Source: a virus. From it: DNA of 28,564 bases. The position numbers were made by a program, and so were the translations under genes. Location of the stretch: the IMG/VR virus record IMGVR_UViG_3300047316_000084, positions 1-28,564 of that record; one strand, written 5' to 3'. Of this stretch, positions 6,272 through 15,400 are shown in pieces; within the stretch, counting starts at the first letter, position 1, and every line of letters starts with the position of its first letter. A model generated the notes under the pieces. That model made no database searches. It was not told the DNA's origin and saw only the letters and a list, made by a program, of their open reading frames with translations.

Positions 6272-6619
6272 CTATTTCGTCGGTTGTACTTGCACGCGCG
6301 GTCCGTAGAGGTTCTGGAACTCCTTCATCACAGCCTCCTCGGTCTCGCGCTGCTGCTGGAAGACCCCCGCTGTCGTGCGGTCCATGGGCGCTCCACCGAT
6401 GGACGGCGCGGGCTTGAGCGGCGTCGTGACCCTCGGCGTCGATGGCGTGGTCTGCACGGTCACGGCCGGGGGCGTGCGACCTTGCGCACGAGCGGCCTCA
6501 TCGCCCATGCGGATGGCCTCCGCATTCCGGCGCGCGAGCATCTGGTCCTCCGCGTCGGTCTGGATGCCGAGCATCATCCGCACATGATCTAGCGGCGACA
6601 TTCCATTGACATCAGCCAT
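6272..6619 (-). CDS. Hypothetical protein with SPLxxVxxMxG N-terminus (copy 2)
   Basis: The 115-aa protein begins MADVNGMSPLDHVRMMLG, which closely parallels the N-terminus of the protein at 7031-7417 (MAADNDLSPLERVQSMFG). The middle is Thr/Pro-rich and low in complexity (about 49-80), followed by a charged helix (QQQRETEEAVMKEFQNLYG). The shared head with divergent tails suggests two cargoes using one docking motif, or an old duplication. Its start overlaps the DUF5675 stop by 8 bases. No known family is recognised. Confidence 0.7.
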   Translation of the reverse strand: MADVNGMSPLDHVRMMLGIQTDAEDQMLARRNAEAIRMGDEAARAQGRTPPAVTVQTTPSTPRVTTPLKPAPSIGGAPMDRTTAGVFQQQRETEEAVMKEFQNLYGPRVQVQPTK

Positions 6620-7034
6620 TCACGATCTCCAGTTTAAATGGTCGTTGACCCATCTCCGTCTCGAACCGGCGCACCGCTGAGACCGAGACCAGCACTGCTT
6701 TTTGTCCATTCATCACGCCCAGCTTCTCACCCAGCGCGATGCAGCCATTCAGTTGCTTCTTGTAGCCGAGCGTCGCGTCACCCATGAAGTTCGCGGAGTG
6801 CATCCTGATCCCGAGGCGCGGGTCGGTGCCTTCCAGCAGGTACATGAACCGGCGGAAGTGGGTCGAGAACGTCCACACCACATTATACACCCCGTCCGGT
6901 ATGCACGACTCTGATTCCCGGTTATCGCGCCATGGTAGCTCCCCGGTGTACAGGAACAGACCGGAGGGCGTGATGATGTGGCCGAAGGTGCCCTGATCCC
7001 CACCGTCGAGCCGGGTCAGGATTACGTTGCTCAC
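6612..7034 (-). CDS. DUF5675 family protein, candidate lysis or cell-wall protein
   Basis: The 140-aa protein fits the DUF5675 pattern: an N-terminal TRL...GTFG strand, PWRDN (34-38), SCIPDGVY (43-50), a region with MHSANF (His79, Asn82), and LNGCIALG (Cys98). DUF5675 is an uncharacterised domain common in phage genomes near lysis genes. The conserved His and the later Gly-Cys resemble the active-site arrangement of L,D-transpeptidase-like enzymes, but that is a pattern comparison only. The start is GTG, overlapping the upstream stop as GTGA, so translation is coupled. No classical endolysin is found in this window, which makes it a candidate for cell-wall work. Confidence 0.82.
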   Translation of the reverse strand: MSNVILTRLDGGDQGTFGHIITPSGLFLYTGELPWRDNRESESCIPDGVYNVVWTFSTHFRRFMYLLEGTDPRLGIRMHSANFMGDATLGYKKQLNGCIALGEKLGVMNGQKAVLVSVSAVRRFETEMGQRPFKLEIVNG

Positions 7035-7417
7035 CCTCGCGTCCCGGTCATGCCGGGCGCGTATAGGCCCCCGGCCGGAGGCGCAGGCTCCTCGGGCTTC
7101 GGTACCTCACGGGCCCGCTGTTCGAGGATGCGGCGTAGGTTCTCCTGCCCTCGGGCAGCGCCCTGAGACCGGACTCGCTCCAGTAGCTCCTGAGAGGGGC
7201 TGGGACCGCCGATGGGGACCGGAGCGGGGATCGCTGCCGGGGTGATCGGCGCAGGCGCGGTTACGCCCTGCACGGGTGCGCCGGGTGCCGGGATACCCGG
7301 AGGGCCCTCCCCGGCTTCGATGAGGGCACGCTTGGTCTGATAGCTCACGCCATCGCCACGCGATCCGAACATCGACTGAACGCGCTCCAGCGGGCTGAGA
7401 TCGTTATCCGCGGCCAC
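7031..7417 (-). CDS. Hypothetical protein with SPLxxVxxMxG N-terminus (copy 1)
   Basis: This 128-aa protein begins MAADNDLSPLERVQSMFG and shares that head with the 115-aa protein at 6272-6619. Residues about 38-70 are a Pro/Ala-rich linker (PAPITPAAIPAPVP). A basic helix follows (PSQELLERVRSQGAARG, ENLRRILEQRARE), then a Pro/Gly-rich tail. It starts at GTG inside the end of the upstream membrane-protein gene (14-base overlap) and ends by overlapping the DUF5675 start. Function is unknown. Confidence 0.7.
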   Translation of the reverse strand: MAADNDLSPLERVQSMFGSRGDGVSYQTKRALIEAGEGPPGIPAPGAPVQGVTAPAPITPAAIPAPVPIGGPSPSQELLERVRSQGAARGQENLRRILEQRAREVPKPEEPAPPAGGLYAPGMTGTRG

Positions 7418-7700
7418 GGTCGATCCTGTCGATGATGCGGAGTTCCATGTCGCGCATGCCGTTCGTGAGCGAAAGAAAGCCGTCGCTCATGTCCTTGCTC
7501 ATCGTCTTCTGGTCGCGGAAAAGCTCGGCCACGTTGTCACGTTGCCGCAGCAATTCGGAATTGTCCGCCTTGGTCGCGACGGCAACCTCGACCTTCTTCA
7601 CACGGCTGACGGTGCCCTTGTAAATGATCCCGACCATGGCACCCATGGTAGCGAGGCAGGCCCCGCCGACTTGTTTCGCTGTGTCGATGTCGAATGACAT
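7404..7700 (-). CDS. Small membrane-anchored coiled-coil protein, holin or spanin-like
   Basis: I place the start at the ATG at 7700 (MSFDIDTAKQ) because an AGGGGG ribosome site stands directly before it; an in-frame start 18 bases earlier would run into that site. The 98-aa product has one membrane span at about 10-28 (VGGACLATMGAMVGIIY), then a basic turn and a long charged coiled coil to the end. This one-span plus coiled-coil design is seen in XhlA-like proteins and inner-membrane spanins of phage lysis cassettes. It follows the fibre gene by 8 bases. Confidence 0.7.
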   Translation of the reverse strand: MSFDIDTAKQVGGACLATMGAMVGIIYKGTVSRVKKVEVAVATKADNSELLRQRDNVAELFRDQKTMSKDMSDGFLSLTNGMRDMELRIIDRIDRGRG

Positions 7701-7708
7701 GATGCCCC

Positions 7709-8794
7709 CTATTGCCACGTCGGCGCAACGCCGGGGCCGTTGGAGGTAAGTACCTGTCCAGCGAGACCCGGATCATGGTTGATCTGAAGGGTACCGGCGG
7801 CAGGGATATTGAAGTTAATGTGTCCTGCAACACCCGCACCAGACGCTTGTCCAGCCTCAAACTCTACGATTCCCCCATCGTGATCCCCAGTACCTTGCCC
7901 GGCGGAAGCTGTAAAGAATACTCCCCCACCATTGCCCTCGTTAGGAACACCGGCGATGAACTCGATGGACCCAGCATTTCCTGTGTTCCCGGGGATTCCT
8001 GTAGCAAACGAAATGGACCCCGAATCTCCATCTCCCACAATGTCCCTTGTGCTAATCTGGACTCCACCGCCTATCACCATAGAAGCGATAGCAGCATCCA
8101 CCAGCCCCAATTCACCGGTTACGGGATCGAAAGTGAATCCGGAGTTGCTGGTCGTCCCTCCACCAGTGCCGAACAAAATCTCTGTAGCCGGAGCCGAGCC
8201 CGCACCAACTGTGGTCCACGTCGGCGCAGCGCCGGGGCCGTTCGAAGTCAGGACTCGACCTGCAATACCGGCATCGCTGTTGATCCGCATCTCACCACTA
8301 AGGGTGATCACGAGATTGCCGGGTGTGGTCCCCACGCCGGGAGCGATGCTTACATCGCCGCCTTGACCGGGTATCGCAGAACCCGCGTGGATAACACCGC
8401 CCTCCGCCGCGCCCGAATCGGGACCTCGTAACCTCGCGACACCGCCTTGAGCCGAAACGATATCGATAATCCCACCAGCGGTGACAAGTGTAGTACCGTT
8501 AAGGGTCAATGTCTGGGTATTAGGATCATAGGTAAAACCGGAGTCGCTCGTCACGCCGGTTCCGGTGCCGAATACAACTTGAGCTAGAGGCTGTGATCCT
8601 CCGCCCCCGCCGCCTTGCGAATCCTGCCACGTCGGCGAACTATCCGGACCGGTCGAGGTAAGCACTTGGCTCGCCGTGCCGGTGCCAAAGGCCGTGCGAT
8701 CTTTGGTGAAGACGAGAAGCGAGTCGAGCAGCTTCTTTACCTCCACGTCTATGAAGGACGCGGCAATATCGGAATGGGTGATAGGTTGGGTCAT
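7709..8794 (-). CDS. Tail-fibre-like protein with three VLTSxGPxxxPTW repeats
   Basis: The 361-aa protein starts MTQPITHSDIAASF. It contains three copies of a motif with the core VLTS-x-GP...PTW, near residues 43-56, 181-194 and at the very end. Two copies of a FGTG...SGFT(Y/F)DP unit lie between, along with Gly-rich beta-repeat segments and a GGGGGS-like linker near residue 60. Such repeats are typical of trimeric tail fibres and collar/adhesin stalks. The third PTW copy is the C-terminus itself; in many fibres this motif is followed by a further domain, so this one may be truncated or a short stalk. Ribosome site AAGGAG precedes the ATG. It probably acts at the virion surface in receptor contact. 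Confidence 0.75.
   Translation of the reverse strand: MTQPITHSDIAASFIDVEVKKLLDSLLVFTKDRTAFGTGTASQVLTSTGPDSSPTWQDSQGGGGGGSQPLAQVVFGTGTGVTSDSGFTYDPNTQTLTLNGTTLVTAGGIIDIVSAQGGVARLRGPDSGAAEGGVIHAGSAIPGQGGDVSIAPGVGTTPGNLVITLSGEMRINSDAGIAGRVLTSNGPGAAPTWTTVGAGSAPATEILFGTGGGTTSNSGFTFDPVTGELGLVDAAIASMVIGGGVQISTRDIVGDGDSGSISFATGIPGNTGNAGSIEFIAGVPNEGNGGGVFFTASAGQGTGDHDGGIVEFEAGQASGAGVAGHINFNIPAAGTLQINHDPGLAGQVLTSNGPGVAPTWQ
7715..8670. repeat. Three dispersed direct repeats of about 45 bp inside the fibre gene
   Basis: Copies at about 7715-7759, 8216-8260 and 8627-8670 share the core CCACGTCGGCG, a CCGG-rich middle and then GGTCGAGGTAAG-like or GTTGGAGGTAAG-like sequence. They encode the VLTSxGPxxxPTW motif. 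Copies one and two are nearly identical for about 25 bases. They are possible sites of homologous recombination between fibre genes. Confidence 0.8.
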
Positions 8795-8804
8795 GTTGTT
8801 CTCC

Positions 8805-9404
8805 TTAGCGAGTCACGGCCGAATCGAGGGTGATCACGCCTTGGAGGAGTCGTGTCACGACCCCATTGCTATCGGTAAGGTCCAGATCGTAGACCGCCGT
8901 TGTGAAAGTGAAAGCCGCTGTCACAGTGTCCGCGATAACAATCTGCACGGTACCCTTGGTGCCGCCGAGCACGATCCCGCCGTTCGCTTCTGTAAGAGTC
9001 ACGAGGATGGTGGATGAATTGATGTCCGGGCGAATCTGCATGCGAGCGGTATAATTCGTCAGATCGACGGGCGGATAGTAGAGCACTTCGCCGCCGGAGA
9101 TGTACGCCGCATAGCGTGTCGTGTCCTGCTGCAAGCGCAGCGTGTTGGCATCGACGAAGTACGCGAGTCGCGCCTTGCTGCTAACCGTTAGGTCACGCGA
9201 GCGGTTGTTGATCTGCGCCATGCCCACCACGCCGACGACGTACACCGGCCAGTCGATCTGAAGTCCGTGCGTCGCGACCGTGATCACCGCCTGTCCAGCC
9301 TTGGTGATGTTGGTGAGCGGCTTGGAGATAAGTACCGCCTGCGGGTACCGAATCACCGGATTAAACGTCGATCCCTGTTCGATAGTGAAGTCTTGATTGT
9401 CCAT
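8805..9404 (-). CDS. Beta-rich structural protein, fibre or baseplate accessory
   Basis: The 199-aa protein begins MDNQDFTIEQGSTFNPVIRY, has a middle domain (about 35-105) with a GLQIDWPVYVVGV segment, then a second beta domain with DLTNYTARMQIRPDI and a YDLDLTDSNGVVTRLL ending. The EQG-TF ... NYTARMQIR ... VYDLEL-like signature occurs in phage structural genes beside fibres and resembles the N-terminal Ig-like domain of upper-baseplate proteins; this is a resemblance, not proof. The region at about 35-105 looks like an insert between two halves of that fold. The start codon shares one base with the giant gene's stop (TAATG), so the two are translationally coupled. The fibre gene follows 10 bases later. 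Confidence 0.7.
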   Translation of the reverse strand: MDNQDFTIEQGSTFNPVIRYPQAVLISKPLTNITKAGQAVITVATHGLQIDWPVYVVGVVGMAQINNRSRDLTVSSKARLAYFVDANTLRLQQDTTRYAAYISGGEVLYYPPVDLTNYTARMQIRPDINSSTILVTLTEANGGIVLGGTKGTVQIVIADTVTAAFTFTTAVYDLDLTDSNGVVTRLLQGVITLDSAVTR

Positions 9405-12400
9405 TAGTTCCTCTCCAATCCGAGTGCCGCATCCGACGAACCACGCAACTGTCGGGGCAGCGTTAGTAAGGTCCGCTGATTCAGCGGCAGGTTAGCAAGC
9501 TGAATCTGACGACGGATCGATGACGGGCTAATCGCAATCGGCATGTTCGGGTAATACTTGTTCCACTCGGCGATGGTGTGCGCGACATCCGCGGCCTTCT
9601 CCGTATTCTTCTCGCGCAGGGCCTTTGCCAAATCGCTCGAAAAATCAACCTTCACTTGATTATAGAACGCCAGCGTCTGTTTGTCGATGGAGTCAGCCGT
9701 GTAAGCATTGGCGAGGGCCGACGAGGAGAAGCCCAGCGACTGCCAGAATGCCTCCGGTCCGCTCACGTCCACGAGGCGACGGCCACCCACGTCGGTCGCG
9801 TAGCCTCGCTCGAACTGCTCCCAGCCCTTGATCATGTTCCGGGCGGCGAGGGGCAGCGCCTGCTTCGCGGCTTCGTCGAAGTTGCCACGCGTCACGGAGT
9901 CCAGCCCGCCTGCGACGCTCGTGATCAGCGACCCCACGGGACCCAGCAGATCGTTCACGACCTTCTTGTAGTCAGCATCGGCCGCGCCGATACGCGTGCC
10001 GGGGATCATGTTGCCGAGCCCCACGCGGCTGGAGAAGCTGAGTCCTGTGAGTTCGTTCGCGATACCGTGGAGCATGACGCTCGACAGGTCCGCACCCACA
10101 ATAGACTCACTCGCCTGCTTGAGCACATTGCGCATTGCGCGCTTGGTGTTGAACGGCGAGCCGAAGACGCGCTGGGAGATTACGTCGATGATGTCGGCGA
10201 TGTCATCGGAGAACGGCAGGCCATCGATACCCGCCATCAGGGCGAAGCTCAGCATCATGTAAACGCCGGCTTGGGGCTTCTCGCGGAACAGATGTGCCAT
10301 GAGTTCTGCGGCGAAGATCGGATAGGTCTTGAACGTAAACAGCAGTGAGCCGACCGGGCCCCGCGCCATCGCCGGACGGTTGGCCTCGTCATAGCGGAAG
10401 TGCGTGGAGTACACCGCATCCTGCGCGAGCCTATAAGCTGCGTCGTTGGTGGCTTTGTTCTCCTTAGCGATCTTGTATGTGGCGATGAAAGCTGTCACGC
10501 GGTTGAACTGCTCCGAAAGGCGGAATGGCGTCATCCAAAGGCGAACGGCATTCTGCGTGCGGCCGGAGAGCGAGTATTCTTGCCCGCGAGAGAGGCCCAT
10601 GATCTGATAGATTTCCGTGTCGAGCACCGTGCCGTCCTGCGTCGCGATCTGAAGCGCCCGGCGCAGACCGTCCACTTCGTCGATGCCTTCCATCTTGATG
10701 GTTTGGTCCAGCAGCTTCGGCAGGTCGCGGATCGTGCTGAGCGAACGCCCGGCGATCATCGCGGCCCCGGTGAGCTTGGCAGCGGCATCGCTGTAGCTCG
10801 TGTGCTGCGTGAGCCACGGGAGCGTATTCATCGCGAGCGCGGTCATGTTGACCATCGCCGCGGAGGCCGAGCCGCCAAGAAAGTACACAGATGCGGCAGT
10901 ACGCATGCCGCGCGAGATCGCGTTGCCGGAGTTCGGAGCCATCGTGAAGTCGAGCGTCTTGTCCACGAGGTTCCGATAGAAGCCCGCTTTCTCGCCGTCG
11001 AGTTGCCACACGTTATTGTTGTACGTGTTGATCTCGACCTGACCATCCGGCGTGAAGCTCACGTCGGTCTCCTTGCCGTTGGCGGCGTCATTCATCGCCT
11101 CACCCAGTTCCGAGTAGGCGATCTTATTCGCCATGGTGACACCGAACTCCGCAAGCACGCGCGTCCCGTCTTCACTGTAGCCCGCAATGTTCTTGCGGCG
11201 GAAGATGCGGTTACGACGAGTGCTATCGGCGGCGATGAGCGCCTTGCCGATGCGCTCCTTCTCCGCCTGCGTCAGCTTTATCCCATGCCGCCCGGCGATG
11301 TTGAGGAACTGCTGGAAGGAGAGCGAGCCATCGTAATCCGGCTGGAAGCGATAGCCGTAGTCGAAGGTCACGTCCTCGTTCGGCAGGAGCTTCTGGAGGT
11401 TCGCAAGCTCGCCACGGGCATCGGCTTCGCGCTCGTGCTGCGAGTAGTAGACGGTGATGTGCTTGCCATCCTGCCCGGCGACATAGCCATGCACGATGTG
11501 ATCACCGTATCGTCGCTCGGGGAAGTAGCCCTCTGCCTTCAGGCGTTGAACCTGATCGAATCGTTCGCTATACCATTGCTGGAACTGTTCGTCGTTGGTG
11601 AACAGTTTGCGGTAGCTAACCGAGTCCGCCTTGAGTTCGGCGTCCAACTGGTTACCAATCATGGCGGTGGCCTGATCGAACATCTCGCGCTGCGTCTCGG
11701 TCAGGCTGTTACGCACGTTTAAATATCCTTCCGATCCGGTCGTCCATGCGTTCTCGGTGCGGAGGAGCAACGCCTTGCTGGCCGCGATCTTGTCGGTCTG
11801 GGTGCCCTTCTTCGAGCCGGTCCATGTGGAAAGCTGGCGCTCCACGGAGTCGGCGATCAGGCGCGACTTCCGCTGGGTGTACGCGGTCATCACATTGAAC
11901 GCGTTCTTGTAGCCCGCGCTGTGGCGCGCGAGGTTCAGCCCCGAGGAGAGATACTGGGCATAGAATCGCTTGAGTCCGCCGACCGCGCCGGTCAGTTCCG
12001 TAGATGCTTTGCTCACGAAGCTCTCGCGGATATCGGCCGGAGTCGCGATCTGATCCACTGCATCCGCCCACATGGCGTTAAGCTGCTGGCGGGGTAGCTC
12101 GCCCGCATCGACGCGCTGGGCGATGTCGGCCAACGACGCGGCACGGGAATAGAACGTCATCTCGCCCTGCGTCACTTTGCCGAAAGCGATGTCGTTGAAC
12201 AGACCGGCGTCAAGTTCGAACTGAGTGTCAAGACGGTTTAAACGAAGCGACCCATCAGCGATATCGCGGAACCCTTCGGCGTAGCTATAGTTCGCATCGT
12301 CAAAGTTCGCGCGGCTGAAGGGCGCGCTGAGCGCGAGGCGAATCCAGTTGACCATATAATCAAACTCGTGCTTCGGCTTGAGCTTGTAGACCGTCGGCCG

Positions 12401-15400
12401 TCCGCCCTTACCCAGCAGGTCCGTGCGCTCGTTGGCCGGAGCGAGCCCGCGCGTGAACCAACCACGCTCGATACCCTGCTTACGCGCGAGAGAGCGGACC
12501 ATGTTGCCGCGGGCCTTGATCGCCACCCAGACCGCTGCCTGCACCTGATCCGTCGCGAGCCCCATCTGGTTAGCCAGCCGCTTGACTTCAGCGTCGGCCC
12601 ACCAATAATTCGCGTCGCTAATCTTCCCGTCCTTCGAGCCGAAGCCGAAGATATGGGACATCCACATGTCGATGGTGGCGTCCTGCGACTCGCTGTTGTA
12701 GGTCACCGGGTCGATGGTCAGCATCATGTTCTTGAAGAACGATGTGATCTTCGGCGCAGTCTCGGGATTGCCGGGGAGAGTGTACATGTCCGCGTAATCA
12801 CGGTGGCCGGTACCGTCAAGAATGCGACTACCGTACTCGGCCTGACGGCGCGAGCCGCCTGCGTCGATCTTCTGACCGCGTTCCCATTGCACGTAGTGCT
12901 GGACCGCATGCTTTAGGTCCTCACCAACCGGCGTGCGCGGCGAGTACATCGCGACGAGCGCAGCCATCTTGCCCGCCTTAGCCTTGTCGCCACCGGCCCA
13001 TGCGAGGATCGCTTGCGCGGACCGGCGGTACCAGTTGCGAGCATCGCCGCCTTCGGTTGCCAGCCCCTTGAGGAGTGACCGCATCTTCTTCAGGTCCTGC
13101 GGCGTCTTGATCCACGCCGGGCGACCTTTGGCCTGTGAGGCGGCGTCCTTGTTCCGATTCAGAACCGTGGAGCCCGGCATCGCGTCGGGCTCGATGGATG
13201 AGACATACGACTCCTGCATCGTGCCGGAGTGCAGGTTCTGTAGCTCGCGCCGGGCATAGTCACCGCGCTCGATGCCGTTGAAGATGTCCTCGTAGGATGT
13301 CCAGCCGAGGCCATTGACGAAGTTGGAAATGCGCTCCAATGTCTGCTTAAACGCTTCGAACACCCGCTGCACGACGCCCTTAGCTTGAAGATCACCGCGC
13401 TTCCAGAACTCGAAGCCATAGGCGCGGGCTTCCGCCGGGACCGACTGGACCTCCTCCGTGATGTTGGTGCCGTTCGCCTTGTCGTAGGCGCGGGTCTTCT
13501 CGATCAGTGATGTGTGGAGCGGTGTGCCGACAGCGAACGCGGCCCGCACGACCTCGCGGTCCCGCGCCGGGAGCGTGGTGCTTTCGAGGTAGTGATAACC
13601 CTCATGGCCCGCGACAGACATGATGTCCTTCGCATTCAGCGCCAGTTCGATGATGGCCTTAGCGTTCGAGAGACGCAGCGCGCCGACGCCTTGCGGGAGA
13701 CTTTCCACCGTTTGCACGGTCAAACCACGGGGCGTACCAAGGATGTGTTCGAGGTACGAGAAGACCTGCTCACCCTTGGCGCGATGAACATCATTCGTCC
13801 GTTGATCGGCCGCGGAGCGCGAGTTGATGGGATCGCTCAGCAGCTTACCCCAGAGGGATTCCGGCAGCAAGTCCACCTTCTGTGCTGCGAACTCACGCTC
13901 ACCTTGCGGCTTGCCCTCATTGACATCGCTGAAGTTGACCCACGAGTTCTGGCCGATGTTATCCACCACGAGGGCCGGGAGAGCGACGTGACTATACATC
14001 TGCGCGTGCATCCGCGTGGCGTTAAGTTCGCCAGTCGGACCGAACTCGAAGCCGGTGCGGGCATGCGCGAATAGATCATGCACGGCGCGGCCCTTGAAGA
14101 CCTGCTCGGGCGTGCGGTACGGATGGGCCTCCCCGCCTTGGAAGACCCAGAGGTGATTGTTGCCGAACACGTCAGCGCGCATAGCGGCGCTAGAATCGTA
14201 GGGCTGGCCCTCCTTCGTCCAAGGTTCGATTTTGATGAACTGCGATACCGCGGCGAACATCTGTTCTTCTTCGAGCGCCATCGCGTCGAAGGCTTCTTTC
14301 ACGGTCTCATCCCGGTTCAGCGCCTGAAGCTGATCGTAGGCGCGGGCAATCTGTTTGCCAACCGCCGGGTCCATCTGGATGTACTCCAGTTCCTGAATCG
14401 GCGGCAGGCCATTTTCCGAGTTGTAAACCTGTGCCACGTCGAACAGCGGATGGCCGAGGTTGATCGTGGTCAGTGTGCGCAGGTCGAAGATCGCCTTCTG
14501 ATCGGCCGCGCGAGCGTAACCCAGCGCCGTCCGCATATCCGGCGTGGTGCGTGAGATGTCGAGGTAAGTCTGATTCGTATCTGCGTCGTACCACGTGCCG
14601 AGCAGGTAGGTATCGTTCGACAGCAAGTCATCGTTAGCACGGATGTACTGGGCGAGCGCGGCAGTGTTGGGATTGCCGGGAAGTGTGACCTCCCGTTGTT
14701 TAAACACACTGACCGCGTAGGCGCTCGTGCCAGCGGCGTCCCGGCCGGACCGGATGTACGTCGAAGACCCACCGGTCGCGAGATGGCGATCCAGCACCTC
14801 CTTCGCGCGGGCGTAAACCATCTTGTCCGGCATCGTCGGGAGCACGTGCTCGAAGATACTGGTCGAGACCGGCTGGACTGCCTGCGGGGTGAAGATGCGT
14901 AGCTGCCCGTTCGCGTACTGCATGGCGTCGTAGCCCATGTCGCGCACGTTCTTGGCGTACTGCATCCACGCGATGCCCTCGTGGGGACCGAACTGAGCCG
15001 CGACCTGCTGGCGGGCCTGAGCGAGCAACGGGTCATCAGAGCGGGCCTGATAGACCTTGGCGGGGTCCAGAGACCCTTCGTACTGCCGCCGCCCCTGCAC
15101 CGCGGGCTCGCGGTAGGTCGAGCCCTTCACGACGGCGCTGGTGTATGAGAGCCCCATGGCCTGTGCGAGCGGCCAGTCGGCCCCGCGCACGCCGGTACCC
15201 ATCGCGCCGGGGTTCGTCGTGCCACCGGGGACATCGCCCCAGTGCGTGAACTCGACCGTCGGCGCAACTGCGCCCTTATTGAACAGGGTCTGCTGGGCGG
15301 CGGTCTTCGGCAGGCCAGCCGCGGCCTTGACGGGCTTCGTCGAGCGCAACGGCTTCGTGCCGGGCTCGGCGATCTCAGGCGTCAGCGCGGCCGAGACGTG

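Noticed and set aside
10400-11722. A 440-aa open frame on the + strand inside the giant gene
   Set aside because: It is antisense to coding sequence of the giant protein, is very Arg/His/Val-rich and has no ribosome site or recognisable domain. Such frames are common in GC-rich genes.
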